In this document: positions 20,218 through 31,100 of the stretch, in pieces
Layout: each line of letters begins with the position of its first letter
How positions within the stretch are numbered: the first letter of the stretch is position 1
Source of the DNA: Streptomyces sp. Sge12
Lineage (GTDB): Bacteria; Actinomycetota; Actinomycetes; Streptomycetales; Streptomycetaceae
DNA length: 64,000 nucleotides
Direction: 5' to 3'
NCBI RefSeq assembly: GCF_002080455.1
Contig: NZ_CP020555.1
Location: 1,178,001 to 1,242,000 of the forward strand
Notes under the pieces: generated by a model
What the model was told of the DNA's origin: nothing
The model's input: only the letters and a program-made list of their open reading frames with translations
Database searches by the model: none
Translations under genes and position numbers: made by a program

Positions 20218-23200
20218 ATGGCCACTCACGACCGCGGGCCGCTGCCCCTGACCCCGCCGCAGAACGGCGTCTGGTTCGCGCAGCAGCTCGACCCCACCCG
20301 CCTCGACTACACCATCGGCGAGTACCTGGAGATCCGCGGGGCGGTGGATCCGGAGCTGCTCGCCGAGGCGGTGCGCACCGTGGTGGCCGGAACCGAGACG
20401 CTCTGCGTGCGGTTCGCCGAGGTGGACGGGGTGGTGCAGCAGATACCGGCCGGGCCTCCGCCGCTGCGGATGGACACCGTCGACGTGAGCGCTCACCCCC
20501 ACCCGGACGGCGAGTCCGAGCGGCTGATGCGCGCCGAGCTGGCCCGGCCGACGGACCTGGCGACCGGGGACGTGTGCCGCCAGCTGCTGGTGCGGACCGG
20601 TCCGCGGGCGTACCGCTGGATGCAGGCCTACCACCACCTCGTGGCCGACGGGGTCACCGGCTCGATCCTCGCGCGGTGGACCGCCGAGGTGTACTCGGCG
20701 CTGGTGGCGGGAGAGCCCGTACCGGCCCTCGAGAGCACGCCGTGGGAGCGGATCGTGGCCGGGGAGGAGGAGTACGCCCGCTCCGAGCGGTGCGCGGCGG
20801 ACCGGGAGTTCTGGCGGGCCCGGCTGGAGGGCGCCCCCGAGCCCGTCTCCTTCACCGGGAGCGCCCCGGCGCCCGCGTCCGGTACGGCGGTGCGGGTGAG
20901 CGGCGAGCTCGACCCCGCCGACGCCCGCACCCTGCGCGAGGCCGCGCGCCGGCACGGGACGCGCTGGTCGGCGCTGGTGATGGCCGCGGCCGCCGCCCAC
21001 CTGCACCGCGCGGGCAGCACCGAGGACGTGGTCCTCGGCCTGCCGGTCACCGGCCGCACCACCCAGGACGCCCGCCGGACGCCGGGGATGTTCTCCAAGG
21101 TCCTGCCGCTGCGGCTGACGGTGACCGGGGACACCACGGTCGGCGCACTGGTACGGAACACCTCCGCCGGCATCAAGGAGGCCCTGCGCCACCAGCGGTA
21201 CCGGATCGAGGAGTACACCGGGAGCGGTCCGCGGCTGTGGGACGCCGCGGTCAACCTCATGTCCTTCGACTACGAGCTGTCCTTCGCCGGCGCGCCCGCG
21301 TCGGCGCACAACCTCGCGGTCGGACCCGTGGAGCACGTCTCCCTGAACGTCTACGACCGCGGCGGCGACAGCCCGCTGACCGTGCAGGCCGAGGGCGACG
21401 CCGCCGATATCGGCGCGGACGAACTCGAGGCGCTGCGCGTGCGGTTCACCCGCTTCCTGGTCGCGCTCGCCGCGGCCGAGGACGAGACTCCGGTCGGCTC
21501 GCTGCCCTTCCTGACCGCCGAGGACACCGAGCGCCTCGCCGGCTTCGCCGAGGGCGGTGGCGACCGCGCTCCCCGCGGCGGGCTGCTGCACACGCTGTTC
21601 GAGGAGGCGGCGGCGCGCGCACCCGAGTCGGTCGCCGTGGTCTGCGCCGGCGAGGAGGTCACCTACCGCGAACTCGACGCCTGGGCGCAGGACATCGCGG
21701 ACCGGCTGCGGCCGGCCGTGGATCCGGGCACTGCGGTCGGCGTGTGCGTGGAGCGCTCCCCCGCGATGGTCGCGGCCCTGCTCGGGGTCCTGAAGGCGGG
21801 CGGCTGCTACGTACCGCTGGACCCCGGCCTGCCGCCGGAGCGGATCGCGTACATCGTGCGCGACGCGGGACTGCGCACGGTCGTCGCGGGGGCCGGCGCC
21901 CACGACCGGCTGCCGCACGACCTACCGTCCGTGGTCTTCGCGGGAGCGGTGGGCGATCCGGTCCGCGGGGGCCGCGGGGGCGCGGAGGTGCCGTCGGCCT
22001 CCGCCGCGTACCTGCTGTACACCTCGGGCAGTACGGGTGAGCCGAAGGGCGTCGTCGTCCCGCACGCGGCGGCCGTCGACTTCGTACGCGGCCACCTCGC
22101 GCTGTGCGGGGCGGGCGGCCCCGCCGGCTCCGCAGCGGGAGCAGGAGCGGGCGCCGGAGCCGGAGCCGGGCGTACGGAGCGGTTCCTCGGCTTCGCCTCG
22201 CTCTCCTTCGACGTGTCGGTCCTGGACGTCTTCGGCTCCCTGCTGAGCGGTTCCACCCTGGTGCTCGCCACCGACGCCGAGCGGGTCGACGTCGACCGGC
22301 TCCAGGCGCTGCTCGCCGAGCACGCGGTGACGGTCGCCGACCTCCCGCCGGCGCTCCTGCCGCTGCTGGACCCGGCCGCCCTTCCCGAGCTGCGGTTCCT
22401 GTCCACGGGCGGCGAGGCCCCGTCCGGGGACGCCGTCGACCGCTGGGCGGTGGACGGCCGCGAGGTCTGGAACGCCTACGGTCCGACCGAGGCGGCCGTG
22501 TCGGTCACCATGCACCGGGTGGTTCCGCCCTCGCACGGCCGGATCCCGCCGATCGGGCGGCCGATGGCCCACCACCGCGCGTACGTGGTGGACCGGGACC
22601 TGCGGCTGCTGCCGCCGGGGGCGACCGGTGAGCTGTGCGTGGCCGGTGCGGGGCTCGCCCAGGGGTACGCGGGGCGCGCGGCCATGACGGCCGACCGTTT
22701 CGTGCCCGACCCGTTCTCCGGTGTTCCCGGTGCGCGGATGTACCGGACGGGCGACCTGGTGCGCTGGTCGGTGCGCGGCGAACTGGAGTTCCTCGGGCGG
22801 GTGGACCGCCAGGTCAAGATCAACGGCCACCGGATCGAACTGGGCGAGATCGAGGCCGTGCTCGGCCGGCAGCCCTCGGTGGGGCAGGCCGCGGTGATCG
22901 TGCACGCGCCGGTCGGCGCCGCCCGGCGGCTGGTCGCCTTCGTGGCGCCGCCGCAGGACGGTGGTCCGGCGCCCGAACCGGAGGAGCTGACTGCGGAGTT
23001 GGGCCGGGTCCTGCCCGGCTACATGGTGCCCCGCACCATCGTGGCCGTGGACCGGCTGCCGCTCACCCCGGGCGGCAAGGTGGACCGCGCGCGGCTGCGC
23101 GTACCGCAGGCCGCGGCGCGTCCGGAGCGCCCCGAGCGCCCGTACGGAGCCGTGGAGTCGACCCTCGCGGCGCTGTTCTCCGAGGCCCTCGGCGTCACCG

Positions 23201-26200
23201 CCGCCCCCGACGACAACTTCTTCGAGCTCGGCGGTGACAGCATCACCGCCCTCACCCTGACCAGCCGGGCGCGGGCGCACGGCTTCTCCTTCACGTTGCG
23301 CGACGTGTTCGCGCACAAGACGGCGGCCGCCCTCGCCGCGGCCGTCGGCGAGCCGGCCGCCGCTGCGTCCCCGGCCGCCGCTCCGGCCCCCGACGCGTGC
23401 GGTCCGCTGCCCGCGACGCCGGTCATGCGATGGCTGCTGGACGGACCGGGCCCCATCGGGCGGTTCAGCCAGTCCATGGTGCTGGCGCTGCCCGGGGGCG
23501 CGGACGACGCGACGCTCGTACGGGTCCTGCAGTCGGTCGTGGACCGGCATGCGGCGCTGCGCCTCGGCGTGGCCGCCGGCCCCGGGGGACCGCTGTGCAC
23601 GATCGGCGAGCCCGGCGTGGTCGACGTGTCCCGGCTCTACCGCACCGTGAGCGTGGCGGGGCTGGACGAGTCCGCCCGCGCCGAAACCATGGCCGAGGCG
23701 GCGCGGAAGGCGGCCGGGCAACTGGACCCCGCGGCCTCGGTGATGCTGCGGGCGGTGCGCTTCGACGCCGGTGGGGCCGCGCCGGACCGGCTGCTGCTGT
23801 GCGTGCACCACCTGGCCGTGGACGGGGTGTCCTGGCGGATCCTGACGGCCGACCTGGCCGCCGCCTGGGAGGCCGCCGTCGCCGGGCGTCCGCTGCCGGC
23901 CGCCGACGGCGAGGTCTCCTTCCGCGCCTGGGCCCGGCACCTCGAACTCCTCGCGCAGGCCCCGGAGGTGCTCGACGAACTCCCCTTCTGGCGCTCGACG
24001 CTGGAGACCCCCGGGGCGGAAGCGGACCCGCAGGCGCCGTGGAACCGGGTCCCCGACCCGGTGCGGGACACCGCGGGCACCACCCGCACGCTGACGCTCG
24101 ACCTGCCCCGCGAGGTCGCCGGCCCGCTGCTGGCCGGGGTGCCCGGTGCGCTGCGCACCGGGCCGACCGAGGTGCTGCTCGCCGGACTGGTCCTGGCGGC
24201 CCACCGCCTGCGGTCCCCCAGGACCGCCGCCGGGCCGCTGCTGGTCGACCTGGAGGGCCACGGCCGTGTCGACCGCACCGGCCGCCACGACCTGGCACGC
24301 ACCGTGGGCTGGTTCACCACCCAGTACCCGGTCCGCCTGGACCTGGACGGCCTCGACCTGGACGCGGCGGCCCGGGGCGGCGAGGCGCTCGCCGAACTGG
24401 TCGCCCGGATCCACACGGTGGTCGCCTCCGTACCGGACCACGGCACGGGCTTCGGCCTGCTGAGCCGACTCAATCCGGGGACCGCCGCGGAGCTGTCCGA
24501 TCTCCCGCGCCCCCGGGTCCTGTTCAACTACCTCGGCCGGTTCTCCGGCGGGGACGAGACGCCCTGGAGCCCCGCCCCCGGGGCGGGCGGGCTGCGGGCC
24601 GACGTGGACCCGGCGATGCCCGTCGAGCACGCCCTGCAGATCGACGCCATGGCCGTGGACGGCGCCGACGGTCCCGCCTTCACCGCGGTCGTCACCCATC
24701 CGCGGGCCCTGCTGACCGACGCCGAGGCGGACGCCCTGGTGGCGGCCTGGGGCGAGGCGCTGCGCCTGCTGGCCGGCTGGACGGGCGCCGCCCGGCCGCG
24801 CCGCCTCACCCCCCGGGACCTGCCGCTGGTCCGGCTGACGCAGCCGGAGACGGACGCCCTGTCCGCACGCCACGCCGGGCTCGTCGACGTGCTGCCGCTC
24901 TCGCCGCTCCAGGAGGGGCTCTTCTTCCACTCCGCCTTCGACACGGGCGCGATGGACGCCTACACCGGCCAGCTCGTCCTCACCCTGGAGGGCCCGGTCG
25001 ACGAGCGCGCCCTGCGGGCAGCGGGGGACCGGCTGCTGCGCCGCCACAGCGCACTGCGCTCCGCCTTCACCGACCAGGGCCTGGACCGCCCGGTGCAGGT
25101 CGTCCTCGAATCCGCCGAGGCGCCCTGGGAGACGGTGGACCTCGGCGGGCCCGGCTCCGCGGACCGGCAGCGGGAGTGGGAGCGGCTGCTGGCGGCCGAC
25201 CGGGCCCGCCGCTTCGACCTGGAGCGGCCCCCGCTGGTGCGCTTCACCCTGGTCCGGTTCGGCGCCGACGAGCACCGGCTGGTCATGACGAACCACCACA
25301 TCCTGTGGGACGGCTGGTCCTCGGCGGTCCTGCTGCGCGAACTGCTCGCCGGATACGCCGAGTACGCGGAGCACGCCGAACGGGCCGAGTACGCCGCATG
25401 CGCCGGGTCCCCCGACCCGGGCGGCACCGGCCCGCTCGCGGAAGGGGTTCCGTACCGCTCGCACCTGGACTGGCTGGCCCGCCAGGACCACCGCGCCGCC
25501 GAGGCCGCCTGGAGCGGTGCGCTGGCCGGGCTGGAGGAGCCGACCCTGCTGGGCGCGGCCGACCCCCACCGGATCGACGCCCTGCCCGAGCGGGCCGCGG
25601 TGGAGCTGTCGGCGGAGTTGACGGCGCGGCTCACCGCGCGGGCCCGCAGCGCAGGGGTCACCCTCAACAGCGTGGTCCAGGGCCTCTGGGCGGTGCTGCT
25701 GGGCCGGGTGACCGGGCGGGACGACGTGGTGTTCGGCGGGACCGTCTCCGGGCGCACCGCGGACGTCACGGGCATCGAGGAGATGGTCGGGCTGCTGATC
25801 AACACGCTGCCCGTGCGGTTCCGGATCCGGGAGGACGAGCCGCTGCTGGCCGCGCTCGCCCGGTTCCAGGACGAGCAGGCGGACCTGATGGACCACCAGC
25901 ACGTCGGACTGGCCGGCATCCAGCGGGCGGCCGGGCTGGGCACCCTCTTCGACACCACGGTCGTCGTCGAGAACTATCCGCTCGACCTGGAGTCGATGCG
26001 GGACCTGGCCGGCGGGCCGCGGCTGACCGGGGTGGAGGGCTCGGACGCCACCCACTACACGGTCAACCTCATCGTGCTGCCCGGGGAGCGGCTGCGGCTG
26101 CACCTGGACCACCGTACGGACGTCCTCGACGCGCGGACGGCGCGCAGTCTGGGCGAGGCGCTGGAGCGGCTGCTGACGGCCGTCGCCGACGCCCCCTCCA

Positions 26201-28143
26201 CCCCGGTCGGGGAGGTGGACCTGCTCTCCGACGAGCAGCACCGGCTGATCCGGGAGTGGAACGGCACGGCCGTGCCCGTCCCCCGCACCACGCTGGTGGA
26301 GCTGTTCGCGCAGCAGGTGGCGCGGACCCCGGACGCCCCGGCGACCGTCTTCCGCGGCGAGCGCCTGACGTACGCCGAACTCGACGCCCGCGCCGAGCGG
26401 CTGGCGCGGGAGCTGTGCGCCCGGGGCGCCGGTCCGGAGCGGATCGTCGCGGTCGCCCTGCACCGCTCCACCGAGATGGTGGTCTCGCTGCTGGCCGTGC
26501 TGAAGTCGGGGGCGGCCTACCTTCCGGTGGACCCCTCGCTCCCGGCGGACCGGATCGCGTACCTGCTGTCCGACGCCGAGCCCGTCCTGCTGCTCGCCGA
26601 CGACGCCGTGGCGGACGCGCTGCCGGCTGCCGCGGACCTGCCGCGGCTGGATCCGGGGGCCGTCCACGGCGGGGGCGGCGGTGCGCTGCTGCGGGCGCCG
26701 CTGCCCGCGCACCCCGCGTACGTGATCTACACGTCCGGGTCGACGGGACGGCCCAAGGCCGTCGTCGTCGAGCACTCGGCCATCGTCAACCGGCTGCTGT
26801 GGATGCAGGACCGGTACCGGCTGGGCGCGGACGACCGGGTGCTCCAGAAGACCCCGTTCGGCTTCGACGTATCGGTGTGGGAGTTCTTCTGGCCGCTGCT
26901 GACCGGTGCGGCCCTGGTCGTCGCCGAGCCCGGCGGGCACAGGGACCCCGCCTACCTCACGCGGGTGATCCAGGAGGAGGCGGTCACCACCGTCCACTTC
27001 GTGCCGTCCATGCTGGCGGCGTTCGTGGAGGACCCGCAGGCGGGCCGCTGCCGGTCGCTGCGGCGGGTCGTGTGCAGTGGCGAGGCCCTGCCGGAGGAGC
27101 TGAAGAACCGCTTCCTCGATGTGCTCGACGTGCCCCTGCACAACCTGTACGGGCCCACCGAGGCGGCCGTGGACGTCACGCACTGGGACTGCCTCCGCGA
27201 GGAGACCGGGCCCGTGCCGATCGGCCGGCCGATCTGGAACACCTCGCTGTACGTGCTCGACCCGCGCGGGCGGCCCGTCCCGGTGGGCGTGGCGGGCGAG
27301 CTGTTCCTCGCGGGCGCGGGCCTGGCCCGCGGGTACCTGCGCCGTCCGGCGCTGACCGCGGAGCGCTTCCCGCTGGACCCGTTCGGGCCGCCGGGCTCGC
27401 GCATGTACCGCACCGGCGACCTGGCCCGGCACCGGGCCGACGGCTCGGTGGAGTACCTCGGCCGCACCGACGACCAGGTCAAGATCCACGGCTTCCGGAT
27501 CGAACTCGGCGAGATCGAGACGGCGCTGGGTCGGCTTCCCGGGGTGGGACGGGCCGCGGTCGTCGTCCGCGAGGACGTCCCGGGCGAGCGCAGGCTCGTC
27601 GGGTACTTCGTCCCGGAGGCCGGAACGGCCCTGGATGCGGAGGCGATGCGCGCCGAACTGGCCCGCTCCCTGCCGGAGTACATGGTGCCGCTACTGGTCG
27701 TCGTGGACGGGCTGCCCGTCACGGCGAACGGCAAGCTCGACCGCAGGGCGCTCCCGGCGCCCGCCGCGGCGGCCGCCGCCACCGGGTACGAGCCGCCCGC
27801 CGGGGAGACCGAGGAACTGGTCGCCATGGTGTGGGCCTCCGTCCTGGACGCCCCGCGGATCGGCCGCCACGACGACTTCTTCGCCCTCGGGGGCCATTCG
27901 CTGAGCGCCACCCGGGTGGCGGCCCGGCTGCGCCAGTCCCTCGGGCTCGACCTGCCCCTGCACACCCTCTTCGAACAGCGGACCGTCGCCGCCCTCGCCA
28001 CCGCCGTCGAAACGGTGCTGCTGGCCGAACTGGAGGCCGAGGCGGCCCCGTTCGACGCACACGCCGAGACCGCCGGCGGCACCGCCACGGCCCCCGCCAT
28101 CGATGGCGTTCCTTCACTCGTACTTCAGGGAGAGACCTCGTGA
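20218..28143 (+). CDS. NRPS, modules 1-2 (C-A-T-E-C-A-T)
   Basis: 2641 aa. Domains: C1 about 5-435 (YHHLVADG near 137); A1 about 455-960 (YLLYTSGSTGEPKG near 600, GGKVDR near 950); T1 with Ser1008 in LGGDS; E about 1062-1540 (VHHLAVDGVSWRIL, EGHGR, NYLGRFSG); C2 about 1555-2000 (NHHILWDGWS); A2 about 2020-2510 (TSGSTGRPKA near 2170, NGKLDR near 2502); T2 with Ser2561 in LGGHS. Pocket residues: A1 DVLDSGAVS (no match I can name; the acidic fourth position may favour a basic residue), A2 DVWHVSLVD, an EntF-like serine code. Module 1 would give a D-residue, and C2, which begins LPLSPLQEGLFFHS, should accept a D-donor. C1 has intact catalytic residues but no upstream module, so it may take an acyl starter or a peptide from another protein. 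The stop overlaps the next synthetase by 4 bp. Confidence 0.95.
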   Translation: MATHDRGPLPLTPPQNGVWFAQQLDPTRLDYTIGEYLEIRGAVDPELLAEAVRTVVAGTETLCVRFAEVDGVVQQIPAGPPPLRMDTVDVSAHPHPDGESERLMRAELARPTDLATGDVCRQLLVRTGPRAYRWMQAYHHLVADGVTGSILARWTAEVYSALVAGEPVPALESTPWERIVAGEEEYARSERCAADREFWRARLEGAPEPVSFTGSAPAPASGTAVRVSGELDPADARTLREAARRHGTRWSALVMAAAAAHLHRAGSTEDVVLGLPVTGRTTQDARRTPGMFSKVLPLRLTVTGDTTVGALVRNTSAGIKEALRHQRYRIEEYTGSGPRLWDAAVNLMSFDYELSFAGAPASAHNLAVGPVEHVSLNVYDRGGDSPLTVQAEGDAADIGADELEALRVRFTRFLVALAAAEDETPVGSLPFLTAEDTERLAGFAEGGGDRAPRGGLLHTLFEEAAARAPESVAVVCAGEEVTYRELDAWAQDIADRLRPAVDPGTAVGVCVERSPAMVAALLGVLKAGGCYVPLDPGLPPERIAYIVRDAGLRTVVAGAGAHDRLPHDLPSVVFAGAVGDPVRGGRGGAEVPSASAAYLLYTSGSTGEPKGVVVPHAAAVDFVRGHLALCGAGGPAGSAAGAGAGAGAGAGRTERFLGFASLSFDVSVLDVFGSLLSGSTLVLATDAERVDVDRLQALLAEHAVTVADLPPALLPLLDPAALPELRFLSTGGEAPSGDAVDRWAVDGREVWNAYGPTEAAVSVTMHRVVPPSHGRIPPIGRPMAHHRAYVVDRDLRLLPPGATGELCVAGAGLAQGYAGRAAMTADRFVPDPFSGVPGARMYRTGDLVRWSVRGELEFLGRVDRQVKINGHRIELGEIEAVLGRQPSVGQAAVIVHAPVGAARRLVAFVAPPQDGGPAPEPEELTAELGRVLPGYMVPRTIVAVDRLPLTPGGKVDRARLRVPQAAARPERPERPYGAVESTLAALFSEALGVTAAPDDNFFELGGDSITALTLTSRARAHGFSFTLRDVFAHKTAAALAAAVGEPAAAASPAAAPAPDACGPLPATPVMRWLLDGPGPIGRFSQSMVLALPGGADDATLVRVLQSVVDRHAALRLGVAAGPGGPLCTIGEPGVVDVSRLYRTVSVAGLDESARAETMAEAARKAAGQLDPAASVMLRAVRFDAGGAAPDRLLLCVHHLAVDGVSWRILTADLAAAWEAAVAGRPLPAADGEVSFRAWARHLELLAQAPEVLDELPFWRSTLETPGAEADPQAPWNRVPDPVRDTAGTTRTLTLDLPREVAGPLLAGVPGALRTGPTEVLLAGLVLAAHRLRSPRTAAGPLLVDLEGHGRVDRTGRHDLARTVGWFTTQYPVRLDLDGLDLDAAARGGEALAELVARIHTVVASVPDHGTGFGLLSRLNPGTAAELSDLPRPRVLFNYLGRFSGGDETPWSPAPGAGGLRADVDPAMPVEHALQIDAMAVDGADGPAFTAVVTHPRALLTDAEADALVAAWGEALRLLAGWTGAARPRRLTPRDLPLVRLTQPETDALSARHAGLVDVLPLSPLQEGLFFHSAFDTGAMDAYTGQLVLTLEGPVDERALRAAGDRLLRRHSALRSAFTDQGLDRPVQVVLESAEAPWETVDLGGPGSADRQREWERLLAADRARRFDLERPPLVRFTLVRFGADEHRLVMTNHHILWDGWSSAVLLRELLAGYAEYAEHAERAEYAACAGSPDPGGTGPLAEGVPYRSHLDWLARQDHRAAEAAWSGALAGLEEPTLLGAADPHRIDALPERAAVELSAELTARLTARARSAGVTLNSVVQGLWAVLLGRVTGRDDVVFGGTVSGRTADVTGIEEMVGLLINTLPVRFRIREDEPLLAALARFQDEQADLMDHQHVGLAGIQRAAGLGTLFDTTVVVENYPLDLESMRDLAGGPRLTGVEGSDATHYTVNLIVLPGERLRLHLDHRTDVLDARTARSLGEALERLLTAVADAPSTPVGEVDLLSDEQHRLIREWNGTAVPVPRTTLVELFAQQVARTPDAPATVFRGERLTYAELDARAERLARELCARGAGPERIVAVALHRSTEMVVSLLAVLKSGAAYLPVDPSLPADRIAYLLSDAEPVLLLADDAVADALPAAADLPRLDPGAVHGGGGGALLRAPLPAHPAYVIYTSGSTGRPKAVVVEHSAIVNRLLWMQDRYRLGADDRVLQKTPFGFDVSVWEFFWPLLTGAALVVAEPGGHRDPAYLTRVIQEEAVTTVHFVPSMLAAFVEDPQAGRCRSLRRVVCSGEALPEELKNRFLDVLDVPLHNLYGPTEAAVDVTHWDCLREETGPVPIGRPIWNTSLYVLDPRGRPVPVGVAGELFLAGAGLARGYLRRPALTAERFPLDPFGPPGSRMYRTGDLARHRADGSVEYLGRTDDQVKIHGFRIELGEIETALGRLPGVGRAAVVVREDVPGERRLVGYFVPEAGTALDAEAMRAELARSLPEYMVPLLVVVDGLPVTANGKLDRRALPAPAAAAAATGYEPPAGETEELVAMVWASVLDAPRIGRHDDFFALGGHSLSATRVAARLRQSLGLDLPLHTLFEQRTVAALATAVETVLLAELEAEAAPFDAHAETAGGTATAPAIDGVPSLVLQGETS

Positions 28144-31100
28144 CCACCCAGGAGAGCCTGCCCGCCGGCGTGGACGGCCGGCTGGCCGCCGCCCGCGAGC
28201 TGCTGCGCCGCCGTGTGCGCGCCGCACTGGACGACTCGGCGGCCGGCACCGCCACCCCGTCGGCCCCCACCGCGGCCACCGACGCCACCGCCGACGACGG
28301 CGGCCCCGACCTCGCGCCCGTCGCCTCCTTCGCCCAGGAGCGGATGTGGCTGGTGGACCGGATGATGGACGGCACCCCCGGCTATGCGATCCCCGAGGTC
28401 GTCCGGCTGCGCGGCCCCGTCCGGCCCGACCTGCTGCGCCGGAGCCTGACCGCCGTCGTGGCCCGCCACGCACCGCTGCGCACCGTCTTCGAGGAGCGCG
28501 ACGGCGCCCCGCACCCGGTGGTCCTGCCCGCGCCGGAGGCCTTCCCGCTGCCGGTGCTGGACCTGGGCGACGCCCCCCTCTCGGAGCTGGAGGAGCGGGC
28601 CCACGCCCTGGCCCGGGAGGAGGTCCGCGGGGCCTTCGACCTCGCGGCGGGCCCGCTGCTGCGCGCCCTGCTGATCCGGCTCGGCGCCGAGGACCACCTG
28701 CTGGTGCTGGTGGTCCACCACATCGCGACCGACGGCTGGTCCATGGGGCTGCTCTGGCAGGAGCTCTCCGAGGGCTACGCGGCCCTGCTCGCGGACCGGC
28801 CGCCCGTACGGGCAGCGCTCCCCCTGGACTACCAGGCGTACGCCCGCACCCAGCGCGACCGCTTCGCCTCGGGTGCGATGAACGGGCAGCTGCGCTGGTG
28901 GGAGAAGTCCCTCGCAGGTCTGGAACCCCTCGAACTGCCCACGGACCGGCCCCGGCCCACCCGCCGCAGCGGCGACGGCGCGAGCCTGGACTTCACCCTC
29001 GACGCCCGCCTCACCGCACGGCTGCGCGGGATCGCCGAGAGCGGCGGCGCCACCCTGTTCATGACGCTGCTGGCCGGCTTCCAGGCCGCCCTGGCCCGGT
29101 TCTCCGGCCGCACCGACATCGCCGTCGGCACTCCGGTCGCCGGGCGCGACCGGGTGGAGCTGGAGCCCCTCGTCGGGTTCTTCGTCAACACCGTGGTGCT
29201 GCGCGCCGACCTGTCGGGCGAGGTGGGGTTCCGCGAGCTGCTCGGCCGGGTCCGCCGGGCGACCGTGGACGCGTACGACCACCAGGAGGTGCCCTTCGAC
29301 CGCCTGGTGGAGCACCTGAGCCCCGAGCGCGTCGGCGACCGCAACCCGCTCGTGCAGGTGATGTTCGCGTCGGCGCCGGACGAGACGGCCGGGCTGCGGC
29401 TGCCGGGCCTGGAGGCACAGGCCGTGCGGACCGACTTCGGCGGATCCCTCTTCGACCTGAGCGTCTTCGTCTCCGAGGGCGCCGAGACCTGCTCCGGCTC
29501 GCTCGTCTTCGACACCGACCTGTTCGACCGGGCCACCGCCGAACTCGTCCTCGGCCACTACCTGGAGCTGCTGGCCTCCGCCGCCGAGGAGCCCGACCGG
29601 CCCCTGGCCGAACTGCTGCCCTCCGCCCCGACCGCCGCCCGGCTCACCGCCGAGGGCCACGGCGCGGCCCGCTCCGATCTCGCCCCGGCCTCCCTGGTCG
29701 AGCTGTTCGCCGAGCAGGCCCGGCGCACCCCCGCGGCCGAGGCCGTGGTCTGCGGCGCCGACCGCCTGACCTTCGCCGAACTCGACCGCCGCTCGGACCT
29801 GTTGGCGGCCCGACTGGCCGACGCCGGGGTGGTGCGCGAATCGCCGGTGGCCCTGCTGATGGAGCGCTCGGTCCACCTCCCGGTGGCGATCCTGGCCGTC
29901 CTGAAGGCCGGCGGGCTCTACGTCCCGCTCGGCGAGGGGTTCCCCGTCGCCCGGCTGCACTGGATGCTGGAGCGGACCGGCGCCCGCCTGCTGCTCGCCG
30001 ATGCGGCGACGGCCGGCCACGAGGCCGTTAGTACCTCGCCGGTGCCGGTGCTCGACGCGACCGGCCCGGTGGCCGGGGCCCCGGCCGCCGCACCGGGTCC
30101 GTACCCGCCCTGCTCGCCGGACCAGTTGGCGTACGTGATGTACACCTCCGGTTCCACGGGCGAGCCGAAGGGCATCGGCGTCACGCACGCCAACGTCGCG
30201 GCGCTCGCCCGGGACACCTCCTTCGGCGCCGCGCACCGCCGGGTGCTGGCGCACTCCCCGCTGTCGTTCGACGCCTCGACGTACGAACTGTGGGTGCCGC
30301 TGCTGTCCGGCGGACAGGTGGTCATGGCGCCGCCCGGCCGGGTGGACACCGCGGCCCTGACCCGGCTGGTGCAGGAGCACCGGATCACATCGCTGTTCCT
30401 CACGGCCGCCCTCTTCAACCTGGTGGTCGAGGAGTGCGTGGAGCTCCTGACGCACGTGCGGGAGGTGTGGACGGGCGGTGAGGCCGCCTCCCCGCACTCC
30501 TTCGCCCGCGCCCTGGAGCAGGCGCCCGAGACCGTCCTCGTCAACGTCTACGGGCCCACCGAGACGACCACCTTCGCCACGCGGCACCGGCTGGACCCGC
30601 GCGCCGGAGCCGTCGTGGACGGCCGGATCCCCATCGGCACCGCGCTGGACGACACCCGCCTCTACGTCCTGGACGAGCGCGGTCGCCCGGTGCCGCAGGG
30701 CGCCGTCGGCGAGCTGTGCATCGGCGGCACCGGCGTGGCCCGCGGCTACCTGGGCCGGCCGGGCCTGACCGCGCGGCAGTTCACCCCCGATCCGTACGGC
30801 GCCCCGGGCGCCCGCATGTACCGGACGGGCGACCTCGCCCGGCGGCGCCCCGACGGCGCCGTCGACTACCTCGGCCGGAGCGACCAGCAGGTCAAGATCC
30901 GCGGCCACCGCATCGAGCCGGGCGAGATCGAGGCCGAGCTGACCCGCTGCCCGCAGGTCGGGCACGCCGCGGTGGTGGTCCGCGAGGACGCCCCCGGCGA
31001 GCAGCGGCTCGTCGCCTACGTGGTGCCCACGGAGGGGCGGGCGGCCGAGCCGGCCGAGCTGCACCGGGTACTCGCCGTACGGCTGCCCGCGTACATGCTG

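Noticed and set aside
23397..28139. Upstream extension of the second synthetase in the same frame
   Set aside because: This part is out of frame with the first synthetase, is Arg/Pro/Gly-rich, and has no domains. The true start is GTG 28140.
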